Assembly: GCA_026129405.1 (NCBI GenBank)
Contig: JAHCID010000001.1
Coordinates: 186,001 to 250,000 of the forward strand
Reading direction: 5' to 3'
DNA: 64,000 bases
DNA from: a bacterium
GTDB lineage: Bacteria; Desulfobacterota; Binatia; DP-6
Made by a program: the position numbers and the translations under genes. Positions 47,824 through 57,110 of the stretch are shown piece by piece. Every line of letters starts with the position of its first letter. Position 1 is the first letter of the stretch. The notes beneath the pieces are model-generated. The model saw nothing but the letters and a program-made list of their open reading frames with translations, was not told where the DNA came from and searched no databases.

Positions 47824-48843
47824 TCAGCCCAGCGCCAGCAGCAGCACCGCCGCGGCAGCCGCCATGCCGACGCGCGGCCAGAAGCGCGGCTGGATCAAGG
47901 CGTGATCCGACGCGACGCTGCGCACCTCCTCGGCACGCAGGCGCCCGTCGACCACCGCCTCGACGATCTCGAGGCAGTCCGCCGCGAGGATCTCCCGGAA
48001 CGCGTGGCCGATCTCGGCCGACGCCGCCGACGGGTCGCCCTTGTACGACACCTCCGCGCCGCCGTAGCCGAAGCGCGCGTTGAGGAGCCAGCCGAGGCCC
48101 CCGGCAATGGCGTCGACCGCGGTGCGCAGCCGTGTGACGTCGGCGCCGCGCCGCTCGCGCCAGGCAGCGACGCGCGTGCCGAGCCCGTGCAGCGGCGCCA
48201 GCGCAGGCGGCGCGAGCCGGCCGAGCCGCGTCCAGTCCGGCTCGACCAGCTCCGGGTGCTGCGCCAGCATGAACGACGTCTCCCAGGCGCCGGCGTGCTC
48301 GCCGCAGAGGAGCGCCGCGCGCTCGGGCCCGGTGAGCGCACGCCCGAGCAGCTCCTCGGTGCGCGCGAGCCGCCCGCCGGTGATGATGCGGTGGAGCACC
48401 AGGATCGACGGCGTGCACATCGCGATGCCGGTCCGCCGCGAGACGGTGCGGCACGCCGCCTCGAGCGCCGCCGCGTGGCGCGGCCCGCCGTGCCCGTTCG
48501 TCACCACGACGAAGCGGTAGCCGGCGCGCGCGAGCGAGCGGCCGTGCGCGAGCAGCGTCCGATGGACCACGCCCGCCGGCGCGTTCATGGTCCCGCGCAG
48601 CGGCAGCTCGTCGGCCCCGATCGTCAGCGCCGGCAGCTGCACGACCGTCCAGTCGGACCGGCGCGCCGCGAAGCGCCGTCCGGCTTCCTCGGCCATCCAG
48701 CGCGCCATGTAGACGTCCATCCCGAGCGGCAGGTGCGGCCCATGCACCTCGAGCGCGGAGACGGGCAGGAAGGCGACGGCGCGGCTCGCATCGAGACGCC
48801 GGATCGCCGTGTAGGTCAGCTCCTCGGCACGCACGACGGGCAT
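47824..48843 (-). CDS. Creatininase family protein with C-terminal membrane tail
   Basis: 339 residues. Creatininase-type metal motifs: LPVSALEVHGPHLPLGMDV near the start, TNGHGGPRHAAAL and GEHAGAWETSFML in the middle. Family members hydrolyse amides or trim cofactors (creatinine, riboflavin-type intermediates, MftE). The last 18 residues (MAAAAAVLLLALG) form a membrane helix, not normal in the family, so the enzyme may be tail-anchored. No mycofactocin genes are seen here. Confidence 0.8.
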   Translation of the reverse strand: MPVVRAEELTYTAIRRLDASRAVAFLPVSALEVHGPHLPLGMDVYMARWMAEEAGRRFAARRSDWTVVQLPALTIGADELPLRGTMNAPAGVVHRTLLAHGRSLARAGYRFVVVTNGHGGPRHAAALEAACRTVSRRTGIAMCTPSILVLHRIITGGRLARTEELLGRALTGPERAALLCGEHAGAWETSFMLAQHPELVEPDWTRLGRLAPPALAPLHGLGTRVAAWRERRGADVTRLRTAVDAIAGGLGWLLNARFGYGGAEVSYKGDPSAASAEIGHAFREILAADCLEIVEAVVDGRLRAEEVRSVASDHALIQPRFWPRVGMAAAAAVLLLALG

Positions 48844-48889
48844 GACGGGTCGTTAGCCCGCCCGCACCGAGCACGGCAACCCGTGCAGC

Positions 48890-49399
48890 TCAGGCAGTCG
48901 CCGCGATCCGCTGCACGACCGCGGGACGCGGCGACACGACCTCGCCGTGCTCGTACGCCGCCACGACGAGCCGCCCGCGCACCGCCTCGAGCAGCTCGCC
49001 CGGGCGCAGGAGGAAGTCGGGGTTCGACGGCTTGCCGAAGCGGGCGTTGCCCACGGCGAACGTCTCGTAGAGGAGGAGCCCGCCCGGCGCGACGGCGTCG
49101 ACGAGCACCGGCAGCAGCGGTCGCCACAGGTAGCTCGTCACGACGACGGCGTCGAAGCGCGCCCCCGGCAACGGCCACGGCGACCCGTCCTCGAGGTCGG
49201 CCGCGATCGCGCGCAGCGCCGGATGCGGCATGAGCCGGGCGACGTCGCGATCGATCGCCGTGACCGCATGCCCGCGCGCGAGGAACAGGCGCGCGTGCCG
49301 CCCCGCCCCGGCAGCGACGTCGAGCACGGAGCCGCCGCTGCGCACGCGCGGTGCGAAGCGCACGATCCAGTCGGACGGGGCGGCGACGTCGTGGCGCAT
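48890..49399 (-). CDS. Class I SAM-dependent methyltransferase
   Basis: 169 residues from ATG 49399. Motif I LDVAAGAGRHAR and motif II acidic AIDRD give a SAM site; PGGLLLYETF follows as motif III. Short, TehB-like methyltransferase of unknown substrate. The start has no clear ribosome binding site; a longer frame upstream is not supported. Confidence 0.8.
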   Translation of the reverse strand: MRHDVAAPSDWIVRFAPRVRSGGSVLDVAAGAGRHARLFLARGHAVTAIDRDVARLMPHPALRAIAADLEDGSPWPLPGARFDAVVVTSYLWRPLLPVLVDAVAPGGLLLYETFAVGNARFGKPSNPDFLLRPGELLEAVRGRLVVAAYEHGEVVSPRPAVVQRIAATA

Positions 49400-49466
49400 G
49401 CCGCCGCGATCGTGCCAGCCGCCGCCTCGGTGCGGAAGCGCGCCATCGAGCGCGCCCAGTCGCGTG

Positions 49467-52400
49467 TCAGCGCTTGCAGCGGACCGACGCGAACCCGTTG
49501 CGCCACGCACAGTCCGTCCGGCCGATGTGCACCTCCGCACAGCCGCCCGTCGCCGCCTGCGGCGGATCGAACACGAGGGTCAGGTGCAGGGGGAACGCGG
49601 CGGGCTGATAGACGTAGGCCCCGCGCCGGCCGCGCAGCTTCAGCTTCACGAGCGGCGTGTCGCGCACCCGGCGGAGCGCCACCAGCGATGGCGTCGTCAC
49701 GAGCGGCAGCGTGCGGCCGCGGTTGCGAAACACGAACGCCCGGCCACGCGCTCCGAGCCGCCATCCGACGCCGCGCCGGGCATCGAACGCGCCCGGCGCG
49801 AGGTAGGCGTCCATCAGGACTGCGGACGGCGACTCGACGAGCAGCCGTACGCCGCGCTCCAGCGGTGCCAGGAACGCCGCATACGGCTCCGGCAGTACGA
49901 ACTGCGCCGTCAGCCGCATGCGATCGTCGCCGATCGGCGGCTCGATGCGCGCCGCCGCGAGACGCACCCGCTCGCCCAGGGCGGGCGCCAGGTTCGTGCA
50001 CGGATCGCAAGCGTCGCCAAGCCCATCGCCGTCGGCGTCGCGCTGCTCCGGGTCCGGCACCGCAGGACAGATGTCGACGGCATCACAGACGCCGTCGCCG
50101 TCGCCGTCGGGCGAGCGCAGGTCGGGCCCGCACTCCGGATCGCTGCCGTCGCACAGCTCCACGAGGTCGCACTCATCGACGCTGGGGCGACACGGCGTGC
50201 CGGCGGCGAGGAGCGCGTCCGGCGGACACGCCGCAGCCGTACCGGTGCAGGCCTCGGCCGCGTCGCAGGCACCCACCGCGGCGCGACACTCGACGCCCGC
50301 CGCGGCGAACGCATCGGCGGGACACTCCGCGGAGTCGCCGGTACAGCTTTCGGCGACGTCGCATGCGCCGGCGGCCGCGCGACACGTCGTCCCCGTGGTC
50401 GCAAAGGCGTCGGCCGGGCACGCGGCCGACACGCCGTCGCACACCTCCGTCACGTCGCAGGCGCCTGCGGCCGCCCGACACGTCGTTCCCGCCGTGGCGA
50501 CCGTGTCGCTCGGGCACGCCGTCGTAATGCCGTCGCACGTCTCCGCGACGTCGCAGGCCCCCGCCGCCGCCCGACACGGCGTCCCCGCGCTCGCCACCTC
50601 GTCCACCGGGCACGTGGCCGATCCTCCATCGCACGTCTCCGCCACGTCGCAGGCCCCCGCCGCCGCCCGGCAGGTCGTCCCTGCCGGGACGACGTCGTCG
50701 GCCGGGCACGCGGTCGACGCGCCGTCACACACCTCCGCGACGTCACAAGCGCCCACCGCCGCCCGGCACATCGTCCCCGCCGGGACGACACCATCAACCG
50801 GACACGCCGACGTCGCGCCGTCGCACACCTCTGCCACGTCGCACGCCCCCGCCGCCGCCCGGCACGTCGTCCCCGCCGAGACGACATCGTCGCTCGGGCA
50901 CGCCGTCGTCACGCCGTCGCACACCTCCGCCACGTCGCAGGAACCCGCCGCAGCTCGACACGTCGTCCCCGCCGCAACGACGTCGTCGCTCGGACACGCG
51001 ATCGACGCGCCGTCGCACCCCTCCGCGACGTCGCAAGTGCCCGCCGCCGCCCGGCACGTCGTCCCCGCCGCAACGACCGTGTCGCTCGGGCACGTGACCG
51101 ATGCTCCATCGCACGTCTCCGCCACGTCGCAGACCCCCGCCGACGCCCGACAGGTCGTCCCCGCCATGACAACGTCGTCGCTCGGACACGCCGTCGCGAC
51201 GCCGTCGCACACCTCCGCCACATCGCAGGCCCCCGCCGCAGCCCGACAGGTCGTCCCTGCCGGGACGACGACGTCGGCCGGGCACGCGGTCGACGCGCCG
51301 TCACACACCTCCGCGACGTCGCACGCGCCCGCCGCCGCCCGGCACGTCGTCCCCGCTGCAACGACCGTGTCGCTCGGGCACGCCGTCGTCACGCCGTCGC
51401 ACTCCTCCGCCACGTCGCAGAGGCCCGCTGCGGTCCGACACGTCGTCCCCGCGCTCACCACCTCGTCCACCGGGCACGTGGCCGATGCTCCATCGCACGT
51501 CTCCGCAACGTCGCAGCCCCCCGCCGACGCCCGACACGTCGTCCCCGCTGCGACGACGTCGTCGCTCGGACACGCCGTCGTCACGCCGTCGCACTCCTCC
51601 GCCACGTCGCACGCACCCGCCGCCGCCCGGCACGTCGTCCCCGCTGCAACGACCGTGTCGCTCGGGCACGCCGTCGCGACGCCGTCGCACGTCTCCGCCA
51701 CGTCGCAGGCGCCCGCCGCGGCTCGGCACGTCGTCCCCGCCGCGACGACATCGTCGCTCGGACACGCCGTCGTCACGCCGTCGCACTCCTCCGCCACGTC
51801 GCAGGCCCCCGCCGACGCCCGACACGTCGTCCCCCCCGTGACGACGTCGTCGGCCGGGCACGCGGTCGACGCGCCGTCGCACACCTCCACCACGTCGCAA
51901 GCACCTGCCGCCGCCCGGCACGTCGTCCCCGCCGCAACGACCGTGTCGCTCGGGCACGCCGTCGCGACGCCGTCGCACTCCTCCGCCACGTCGCAGACCC
52001 CCGCCGCGGTCCGACACGTCGTCCCCGCGCTCGCCACCTCGTCCACCGGGCACGTGGCCGATGCTCCATCGCACGTCTCCGCCACGTCGCACGCCCCTGC
52101 CGCCGCCCGGCACGTCGTCCCCGCCGCAACAACCGTGTCGCTCGGGCACGCCGTCGCGACGCCGTCGCACGTCTCCGCCACGTCGCAGGCGCCCGCCGCG
52201 GCTCGGCACGTCGTCCCCGCCGCAACAACCGTGTCGATCGGGCACGCCGTCGTGACGCCGTCGCACTCCTCCGCCACGTCGCAGAGGCCCGCTGCGGTCC
52301 GACACGTCGTCCCCGCGCTTGCCACCTCGTCCACCGGGCACGTGGCCGATGCTCCATCGCACGTCTCCGCCACGTCGCAGACTCCCGCCGCCGCTCGACA

Positions 52401-53741
52401 CGTCGTCCCCGCGGCGACGACGGCGTCGGCCGGGCACGCGGTCGATGCGCCGTCGCACACCTCCGCCACGTCGCAGGCGCCCGCCGCCGCCCGGCACGTC
52501 GTCCCCGCCGCAACGACATCGTCGCTCGGGCACGCCGTCGCGACGCCGTCGCACTCCTCCGCCACGTCGCACGCCCCTGCCGCGGCGCGACACGTCATGC
52601 CCGCCGTAACGACATCGTCGCTCGGACACGCCGTCGAAGTACCGTCGCACACCTCTGCCACGTCGCACGCCCCCGCCGCGGCTCGGCACGTCGTCCCTGC
52701 CGCGACGACGGCGTCGCTCGGGCACGCCGTCGCGACGCCGTCACACACCTCCGCCACGTCGCAGCTCCCCGCCGTTGCCCGACAGGTCGTTCCCGCGCTC
52801 GCGACGGCGTCGGCCGGGCACGTGCCGCTCGAGCCGGTGCAGGTCTCTGCGACGTCGCAGGCGCCGGCGGCGGTGCGGCAGGTCGTGGCGGCGGACTCGT
52901 AGTGACAGGTGGAGGAGCAGCAGTCGCCGTTCGTCGTGTTGCCGTCGTCGCACTGCTCGCCCTGGCCGGCGTCGACGACGCCGTTGCCGCACAGCGAGGT
53001 GAGACTGACGGTCACGAAGTGGCCGTCGTTCGCCTGGGTGCGGCCGCCGACGCCGGGGTAGTCGCCGGCGCTGTCGCTCGTGTAGTCGGTGGGGAGACCG
53101 AGGCGCACGGCGCACTCGTCGCCGAGGAGGACGTTGAGCAGGCCGGTCGACGTGCACGAGGCGCTCCAGGTGAACTGGAGCGTGTGCGCCTGGGCGACGC
53201 CGTTGCTGACGCCGTCGATGCGTGCGCTCGCGGATTGCGCGAACGGGGTGTTGCCGCCGTTGCTGCCGCTGAGCGTGCCGGGTGCCGCCAGCGACAGGCT
53301 GCCCGACGTGAGGCTGCCGCCGCTCGGCGACCCGGTGACGGCGCCGACGCTGGCCGCGGCCGACGAGCCGGTGTTCACGAGCGTCATCGCACCGTTCAGG
53401 GCGGTGTCGACCGTCAGGTAGTAGGCGCCGGGTGCCGTCACCTCGAACGTGATCGCGTAGTCGGAGGCTTGGGTGACCGTCGTGGCGCCGACGCTCAGGA
53501 GGTCGACGTGGGCCCCGACGATCTCGGCGTAGCGGACGGTGAACGTCGTCGCGCTCGACGACGAGACGCCGACCGTCGTCTTCCGCTGCTCCTCCGCGAC
53601 GAGGACGCCGGTCTGGAGGCTGTCGGCGCTGTTCCCGGGGTTCTTCGTCGCGGCGAGACCGGCGATCGTCTGTGCGATCGCGGGCGGCGGTGCATGCACC
53701 GAGACGAGCACCAGGGCGACGAGCAGGCGACGACGAATCAT
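49467..53741 (-). CDS. Large secreted protein with 29 disintegrin-like Cys repeats
   Basis: 1424 residues from ATG 53741. A signal peptide (1-24) is followed by a beta-rich domain, one DUF4215 unit ([24 protein letters not shown]) at about residue 250, then 29 perfect 32-residue repeats, a thrombospondin type-3-like calcium stretch ([29 protein letters not shown]), and a C-terminal beta domain of about 170 residues with three Cys. The protein is surely extracellular or surface-bound, held by many disulfides. The repeat looks like the disintegrin core of ADAM and snake proteins. Function may be adhesion; that is inference. Confidence 0.8.
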   Translation of the reverse strand: MIRRRLLVALVLVSVHAPPPAIAQTIAGLAATKNPGNSADSLQTGVLVAEEQRKTTVGVSSSSATTFTVRYAEIVGAHVDLLSVGATTVTQASDYAITFEVTAPGAYYLTVDTALNGAMTLVNTGSSAAASVGAVTGSPSGGSLTSGSLSLAAPGTLSGSNGGNTPFAQSASARIDGVSNGVAQAHTLQFTWSASCTSTGLLNVLLGDECAVRLGLPTDYTSDSAGDYPGVGGRTQANDGHFVTVSLTSLCGNGVVDAGQGEQCDDGNTTNGDCCSSTCHYESAATTCRTAAGACDVAETCTGSSGTCPADAVASAGTTCRATAGSCDVAEVCDGVATACPSDAVVAAGTTCRAAAGACDVAEVCDGTSTACPSDDVVTAGMTCRAAAGACDVAEECDGVATACPSDDVVAAGTTCRAAAGACDVAEVCDGASTACPADAVVAAGTTCRAAAGVCDVAETCDGASATCPVDEVASAGTTCRTAAGLCDVAEECDGVTTACPIDTVVAAGTTCRAAAGACDVAETCDGVATACPSDTVVAAGTTCRAAAGACDVAETCDGASATCPVDEVASAGTTCRTAAGVCDVAEECDGVATACPSDTVVAAGTTCRAAAGACDVVEVCDGASTACPADDVVTGGTTCRASAGACDVAEECDGVTTACPSDDVVAAGTTCRAAAGACDVAETCDGVATACPSDTVVAAGTTCRAAAGACDVAEECDGVTTACPSDDVVAAGTTCRASAGGCDVAETCDGASATCPVDEVVSAGTTCRTAAGLCDVAEECDGVTTACPSDTVVAAGTTCRAAAGACDVAEVCDGASTACPADVVVPAGTTCRAAAGACDVAEVCDGVATACPSDDVVMAGTTCRASAGVCDVAETCDGASVTCPSDTVVAAGTTCRAAAGTCDVAEGCDGASIACPSDDVVAAGTTCRAAAGSCDVAEVCDGVTTACPSDDVVSAGTTCRAAAGACDVAEVCDGATSACPVDGVVPAGTMCRAAVGACDVAEVCDGASTACPADDVVPAGTTCRAAAGACDVAETCDGGSATCPVDEVASAGTPCRAAAGACDVAETCDGITTACPSDTVATAGTTCRAAAGACDVTEVCDGVSAACPADAFATTGTTCRAAAGACDVAESCTGDSAECPADAFAAAGVECRAAVGACDAAEACTGTAAACPPDALLAAGTPCRPSVDECDLVELCDGSDPECGPDLRSPDGDGDGVCDAVDICPAVPDPEQRDADGDGLGDACDPCTNLAPALGERVRLAAARIEPPIGDDRMRLTAQFVLPEPYAAFLAPLERGVRLLVESPSAVLMDAYLAPGAFDARRGVGWRLGARGRAFVFRNRGRTLPLVTTPSLVALRRVRDTPLVKLKLRGRRGAYVYQPAAFPLHLTLVFDPPQAATGGCAEVHIGRTDCAWRNGFASVRCKR
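50103..52886 (-). repeat. 29 tandem 96-bp coding repeats
   Basis: Each unit encodes 32 residues with Cys at positions 3, 10, 16 and 23 (pattern [18 protein letters not shown] then x-x-x-x-CP-x-D). No insertion or deletion occurs between units: 29 x 96 = 2784 bp exactly. Some neighbours recur as pairs, such as a [11 protein letters not shown] unit followed by a TTCRTAAG unit, which suggests duplication of multi-unit blocks. Confidence 0.97.
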
Positions 53742-53830
53742 CACGCGTGAGCCGATCGAAGGTGTTATTCACGAGTATCGTCAGCATGCCCTCCCGCCTT
53801 CAGGACGCGACAATGAATACCCCAGTGACC

Positions 53831-53850
53831 CGCGTCAGAATGCTGACGCG
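53831..53850 (-). terminator. Hairpin after the 53859 gene, possible terminator
   Basis: CGCGTCAG-aatg-CTGACGCG, a perfect 8-bp stem 8 bp past the stop of the 53859-54791 gene. The following minus-strand bases are only mildly T-rich, so it could also be an operator of the repeat-protein gene. Confidence 0.4.
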
Positions 53851-53858
53851 ATGGCCCG

Positions 53859-54791
53859 TCAGGGCAGCGCTTCCCAGGTCCCGTCCGGCCGGCGCACGGC
53901 GACGAGGCGGGCCGGGAAAACGACGCTGAGCGCCATGCCCGCGCACATCTGCATCTCCTCGCCGCCCGCGATGCGCTCGAACGCGGCCCGCTCCGTCTCG
54001 AAGAGCAGTCCGTCGCGGCGGCGGACCACCACCTCGGGGCCGCCCGTCGTCGAGAACTCGAGCTGGGCCTCGGGCGCCGCCCTGAGCCGGACGCCCGCCG
54101 CGTACGCAGCGTCGAGACAGCGCGCCTCCTTCACCTCGTCGACGTCGAGGCGCTCGTTGCTCGCGATGAGCGCGTACATCTTCGCGAAGTCGGGCTTGAA
54201 CCACGCCGGGCGCTCGGCGACGAGCGCGGCCAGCTTCCGCTCGTCGTCGGACGTGATCGAGACCACGGGCGGATACGCATGCCACGCCTGCGGCTTCGCG
54301 AAGTCCGCGACGAACTCCCGCTCCATGACGACGCGGCCCGTCGCCTCCTTCTCGTCCCTGCCGGCGTCGGCCTGGTTGGTCGCACGCTTGCCGCCGGGCG
54401 CCTTCTCCTCGCGCACCTCGTCGGTGACCGCGGCCCAGCGCAATCGCGCCTTGTACGGCACCGTCTCGCTCGTCGGGGCGAACTCGATCCGCAACGTGTT
54501 CTTGCCCTTGCGCAGGATCGAGCCGAGCGACTCGACCGGGATCCACACCGCCGGCGCGATCTCGCGCGTCTCGAACAGGACCGGCAGATCGCCCTGCTCG
54601 ATCGCCTGCTGCGCCACGAAGACGCCGTTCATGGAGACGGTCGTCATGCCGGCCACGCTGCGAACCTTGTCCGCCTTCGCGTCCCCCGTGTACGGCGTGA
54701 AGTTGAACTCGACGTTCACGACCTTCGCCCCGGCGACGGCCGGAAGGCCGAGCGAACAGAGGATCAGCAGCGCCAGCAGCGTCTCGCGCAT
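53859..54791 (-). CDS. Secreted hypothetical protein
   Basis: 310 residues with signal peptide 1-21. The body is mixed alpha/beta with a charged Lys/Glu-rich middle (about 130-155, VREEKAPGGKRAT). No recognised domain. The ending PARLVAVRRPDGTWEAL is beta-like. It is expressed divergently from the TetR gene and might belong to its regulon. Confidence 0.65.
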   Translation of the reverse strand: MRETLLALLILCSLGLPAVAGAKVVNVEFNFTPYTGDAKADKVRSVAGMTTVSMNGVFVAQQAIEQGDLPVLFETREIAPAVWIPVESLGSILRKGKNTLRIEFAPTSETVPYKARLRWAAVTDEVREEKAPGGKRATNQADAGRDEKEATGRVVMEREFVADFAKPQAWHAYPPVVSITSDDERKLAALVAERPAWFKPDFAKMYALIASNERLDVDEVKEARCLDAAYAAGVRLRAAPEAQLEFSTTGGPEVVVRRRDGLLFETERAAFERIAGGEEMQMCAGMALSVVFPARLVAVRRPDGTWEALP

Positions 54792-54941
54792 CGTCGACTC
54801 TCCTCGTGGTCGGCGCCGCGGCGCCGCCCGGCATGTGCGTCTTGCGCCCGGGAGCTGTCAAACCGTTGGCTCGCGACCCCACCCGGCTCGCGCCGGCAGG
54901 CGCCGAGCGGGGACCGTGGACCCGGTCGCGCGCCGGCAGTT

Positions 54942-54963
54942 ACTTGCCGGGTGTTCAACAAGT
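54942..54963. promoter_or_regulatory. Inverted repeat near the TetR start, possible operator
   Basis: ACTTG and CAAGT arms with a 12-base spacer lie 18 bp before the TetR ATG at 54981. The size fits a TetR-type palindrome, but the arms are short. Confidence 0.35.
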
Positions 54964-54980
54964 GGGCTAAGCCCGGTGGC

Positions 54981-55619
54981 ATGGCCGCCGTCCCCTCGCC
55001 CGTCCGCAAGCGCCCGCGGCGCACGCAGGCGGAGCGCAGCGCGCTCTCGGAAGACCGCCTCATGGAGGCGGCGCTCAAGCTGATCGTCGAGCGCGGCTAC
55101 GATCGCACCTCGCTCCAGGCCATCGGCGACGAGGCCGGCTACAGCCGCGGGCTCGTGAGCCACCGCTTCGGCTCGAAGGAAGGCCTCCTCTGGGCGATGT
55201 GCGAGCGCACGTTCGCCGCCTGGCGCACCGAGAGCCTGGCGCCGCGCCTCGGTGACCGGGTCGGCGTCGAGGCGCTGCACGCGACGCTCGCGGCGATGCG
55301 CACCGCCATGCAGCAGGCGCCGGGCACCATGCGCGCGTTCTACGCCCTGCTCTTCGAGTCGCTCGGGCCGCTCGACGTACTGCGCCCGAAGGTCGCCGCG
55401 TTCCACCGCCGCGAGCGCAAGCAGATCGCCGGCCGGATCGCGGCGGGCGTCGCCGCCGGCAGCGTGCGCGCCGACGTCGACCCGGAGCGCGCGGCCGCGC
55501 TCTTCCTCGCCATGGTGCGCGGGGCCGCCTACCAGTGGCTCCTCGACCCGCGCGGCGTCGACGTCGCCAGTCTGTACGACGCCGTCGCCGAGGCCGTCGA
55601 ACGCACGCTGCGACCGTGA
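54981..55619 (+). CDS. TetR family transcriptional regulator
   Basis: 212 residues from ATG 54981; an in-frame GTG at 54951 is an alternative. The N-terminal helix-turn-helix reads ALKLIVERGYDRTSLQAIGDEAGYSRGLVSHRFGSKEGLL, canonical for TetR. The C-terminal ligand domain is helical. It lies 7 bp upstream of an amidohydrolase gene and likely controls it; a local inverted repeat supports self-regulation. Confidence 0.93.
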   Translation: MAAVPSPVRKRPRRTQAERSALSEDRLMEAALKLIVERGYDRTSLQAIGDEAGYSRGLVSHRFGSKEGLLWAMCERTFAAWRTESLAPRLGDRVGVEALHATLAAMRTAMQQAPGTMRAFYALLFESLGPLDVLRPKVAAFHRRERKQIAGRIAAGVAAGSVRADVDPERAAALFLAMVRGAAYQWLLDPRGVDVASLYDAVAEAVERTLRP

Positions 55620-55626
55620 GGACGTC

Positions 55627-56748
55627 ATGACCGACCACCCGATCATCTCCGCCGACTCGCACGTCACCGAGCCGCCGGGGACCTACCGCGACCGCATCGA
55701 CCCCGCCTTCCGGGACCGCGCTCCGCGCCTCCACCACATCGAGGGCGCCGGCGACGTGTTCCTCATCGACGGCATGAAGACGCCGGTGCCGATGGGCATC
55801 GTCGCCGCCGCCGGCAAGCCCGCGGAGGAGATCCGCATCATGGGCACGCGCTTCGAGGACCTCCACCGCGGCGGCTGGGATCCGGCGGCGCGGCTCGGCG
55901 ACCAGGACCGCGACGGCGTGGCCGCCGAGGTGATCTACCCGACCGTCGGCATGGTCCTCTGCAACCATCCCGACGCCGACTACAAGAAGGCCTGCTTCGA
56001 CGCCTACAACCTGTGGCTGGCGGAGTACTGCGCGCACGCCCCGGCGCGGCTCCTCGGCGTCGGTCAGACGGCGGTGCGCACGCCCGCCGAGGGCATCCGC
56101 GACCTGGAGCGCATCGCGGCGCTCGGGCTGCGCGGCGTGATGATGCCCGGCAACCCCGTCGTCGACGACTACGACTCGCCCGCCTACGACGAGCTCTGGG
56201 AGGCGGCGATCGCGATCGGGCTGCCGCTCTCGTTCCACATCCTGACGACGCGCGAGACGAGCCCGATCCGCGGCCCGAAGATGAACGCGTTTCTGGCCGT
56301 GATCCGCGGCTGCCAGGACATCATGGGCACGCTCGTCCTGGGCGGCGTCTTCGAGCGGCATCCGAAGCTCCGCGTCGCCTGCGTCGAGGCCGACGCGGGC
56401 TGGGTTCCGCACTACATGTACCGGATGGACCACGCCTGGAAGCGGCACCGGAACTGGCTGCCCGCGGGGCAGACGCTCTCGAAGCTGCCCTCGGAGTACT
56501 TCGCCGCCGGCGTCTACACCACGTTCCAGGACGACTGGGTCGCGTTCCGCAGCGTCGACATGCTCGACTGGCGCCGGCTCATGTGGGCCAACGACTTTCC
56601 GCACAGCGACTCGACGTGGCCCTGGTCGCAGCAGATGCTCGCGGAGCACGCGGCGCCGCTGACGCCCGCGCAGCGGCGGGCGATCCTCTGCGACAACGTC
56701 GCGGAGCTGTACCGCATCGACGTGACGGCGCTCGGACCGGCGTCCTGA
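55627..56748 (+). CDS. Amidohydrolase family (PF04909) enzyme
   Basis: 373 residues. SADSHVTEPP at the N-terminus gives the first metal-binding DxH. GLPLSFHI in the middle and WANDFPHSDSTWP near the end provide the remaining His/Asp residues. Members are amidohydrolases or decarboxylases (ACMSD-like), often in aromatic catabolism. It is the second gene after TetR and probably part of a small degradative unit. The substrate is unknown. Confidence 0.88.
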   Translation: MTDHPIISADSHVTEPPGTYRDRIDPAFRDRAPRLHHIEGAGDVFLIDGMKTPVPMGIVAAAGKPAEEIRIMGTRFEDLHRGGWDPAARLGDQDRDGVAAEVIYPTVGMVLCNHPDADYKKACFDAYNLWLAEYCAHAPARLLGVGQTAVRTPAEGIRDLERIAALGLRGVMMPGNPVVDDYDSPAYDELWEAAIAIGLPLSFHILTTRETSPIRGPKMNAFLAVIRGCQDIMGTLVLGGVFERHPKLRVACVEADAGWVPHYMYRMDHAWKRHRNWLPAGQTLSKLPSEYFAAGVYTTFQDDWVAFRSVDMLDWRRLMWANDFPHSDSTWPWSQQMLAEHAAPLTPAQRRAILCDNVAELYRIDVTALGPAS

Positions 56749-57110
56749 GCATGCCGTCGCGCGAAGGAGCCGGCGACACGGACCGGCCGTACCGCGGGGG
56801 GAGCGCCACGACCGGCCCGTGTCGACGGGACCGCCGTCGGAACGACGGCGACGTGCCGATTGCAGGCGGCGTGCCACGTGATCGGCCGCGATGCGCGGTC
56901 GCAGCGCGTCACCGATGCACACGCGGGAGGCGCCTTGCTGCCGTCGCGCCGATCAGCGGGGCGCCGATCGGTCGGCGCCGGCCTCGCGATGCGCGATCAG
57001 GTCGAGCAGCCCGTCGGCTTCCCACGCGCGATGCGTGCCCGCTCGGGGAGCATCCCGCCTTCGTCGCCCGTGATGCGCGCCGGCGCTAAAGGATACGGTC
57101 GCACACCGCC
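56749..57110. other. Intergenic stretch with one hairpin, no gene seen
   Basis: 362 bp with no convincing gene. An 8-bp hairpin GGCGCCGA-tcgg-TCGGCGCC lies at 56960-56979; preceding GCGCCGATC repeats are nearby. It is 211 bp after the amidohydrolase stop, too far for a certain terminator. Confidence 0.5.

Noticed and set aside
50103-52886. CRISPR array from the regular 96-bp period
   Set aside because: There are no unique spacers between short repeats; the whole period is coding and Cys-conserved.
49230-53750. Very long open frame on the plus strand opposite the repeat gene
   Set aside because: The 96-bp repeats lack stops in several frames. The minus-strand frame has the signal peptide, DUF4215, Cys pattern and calcium motif; the opposite one is low-complexity Arg/Ser/Pro.
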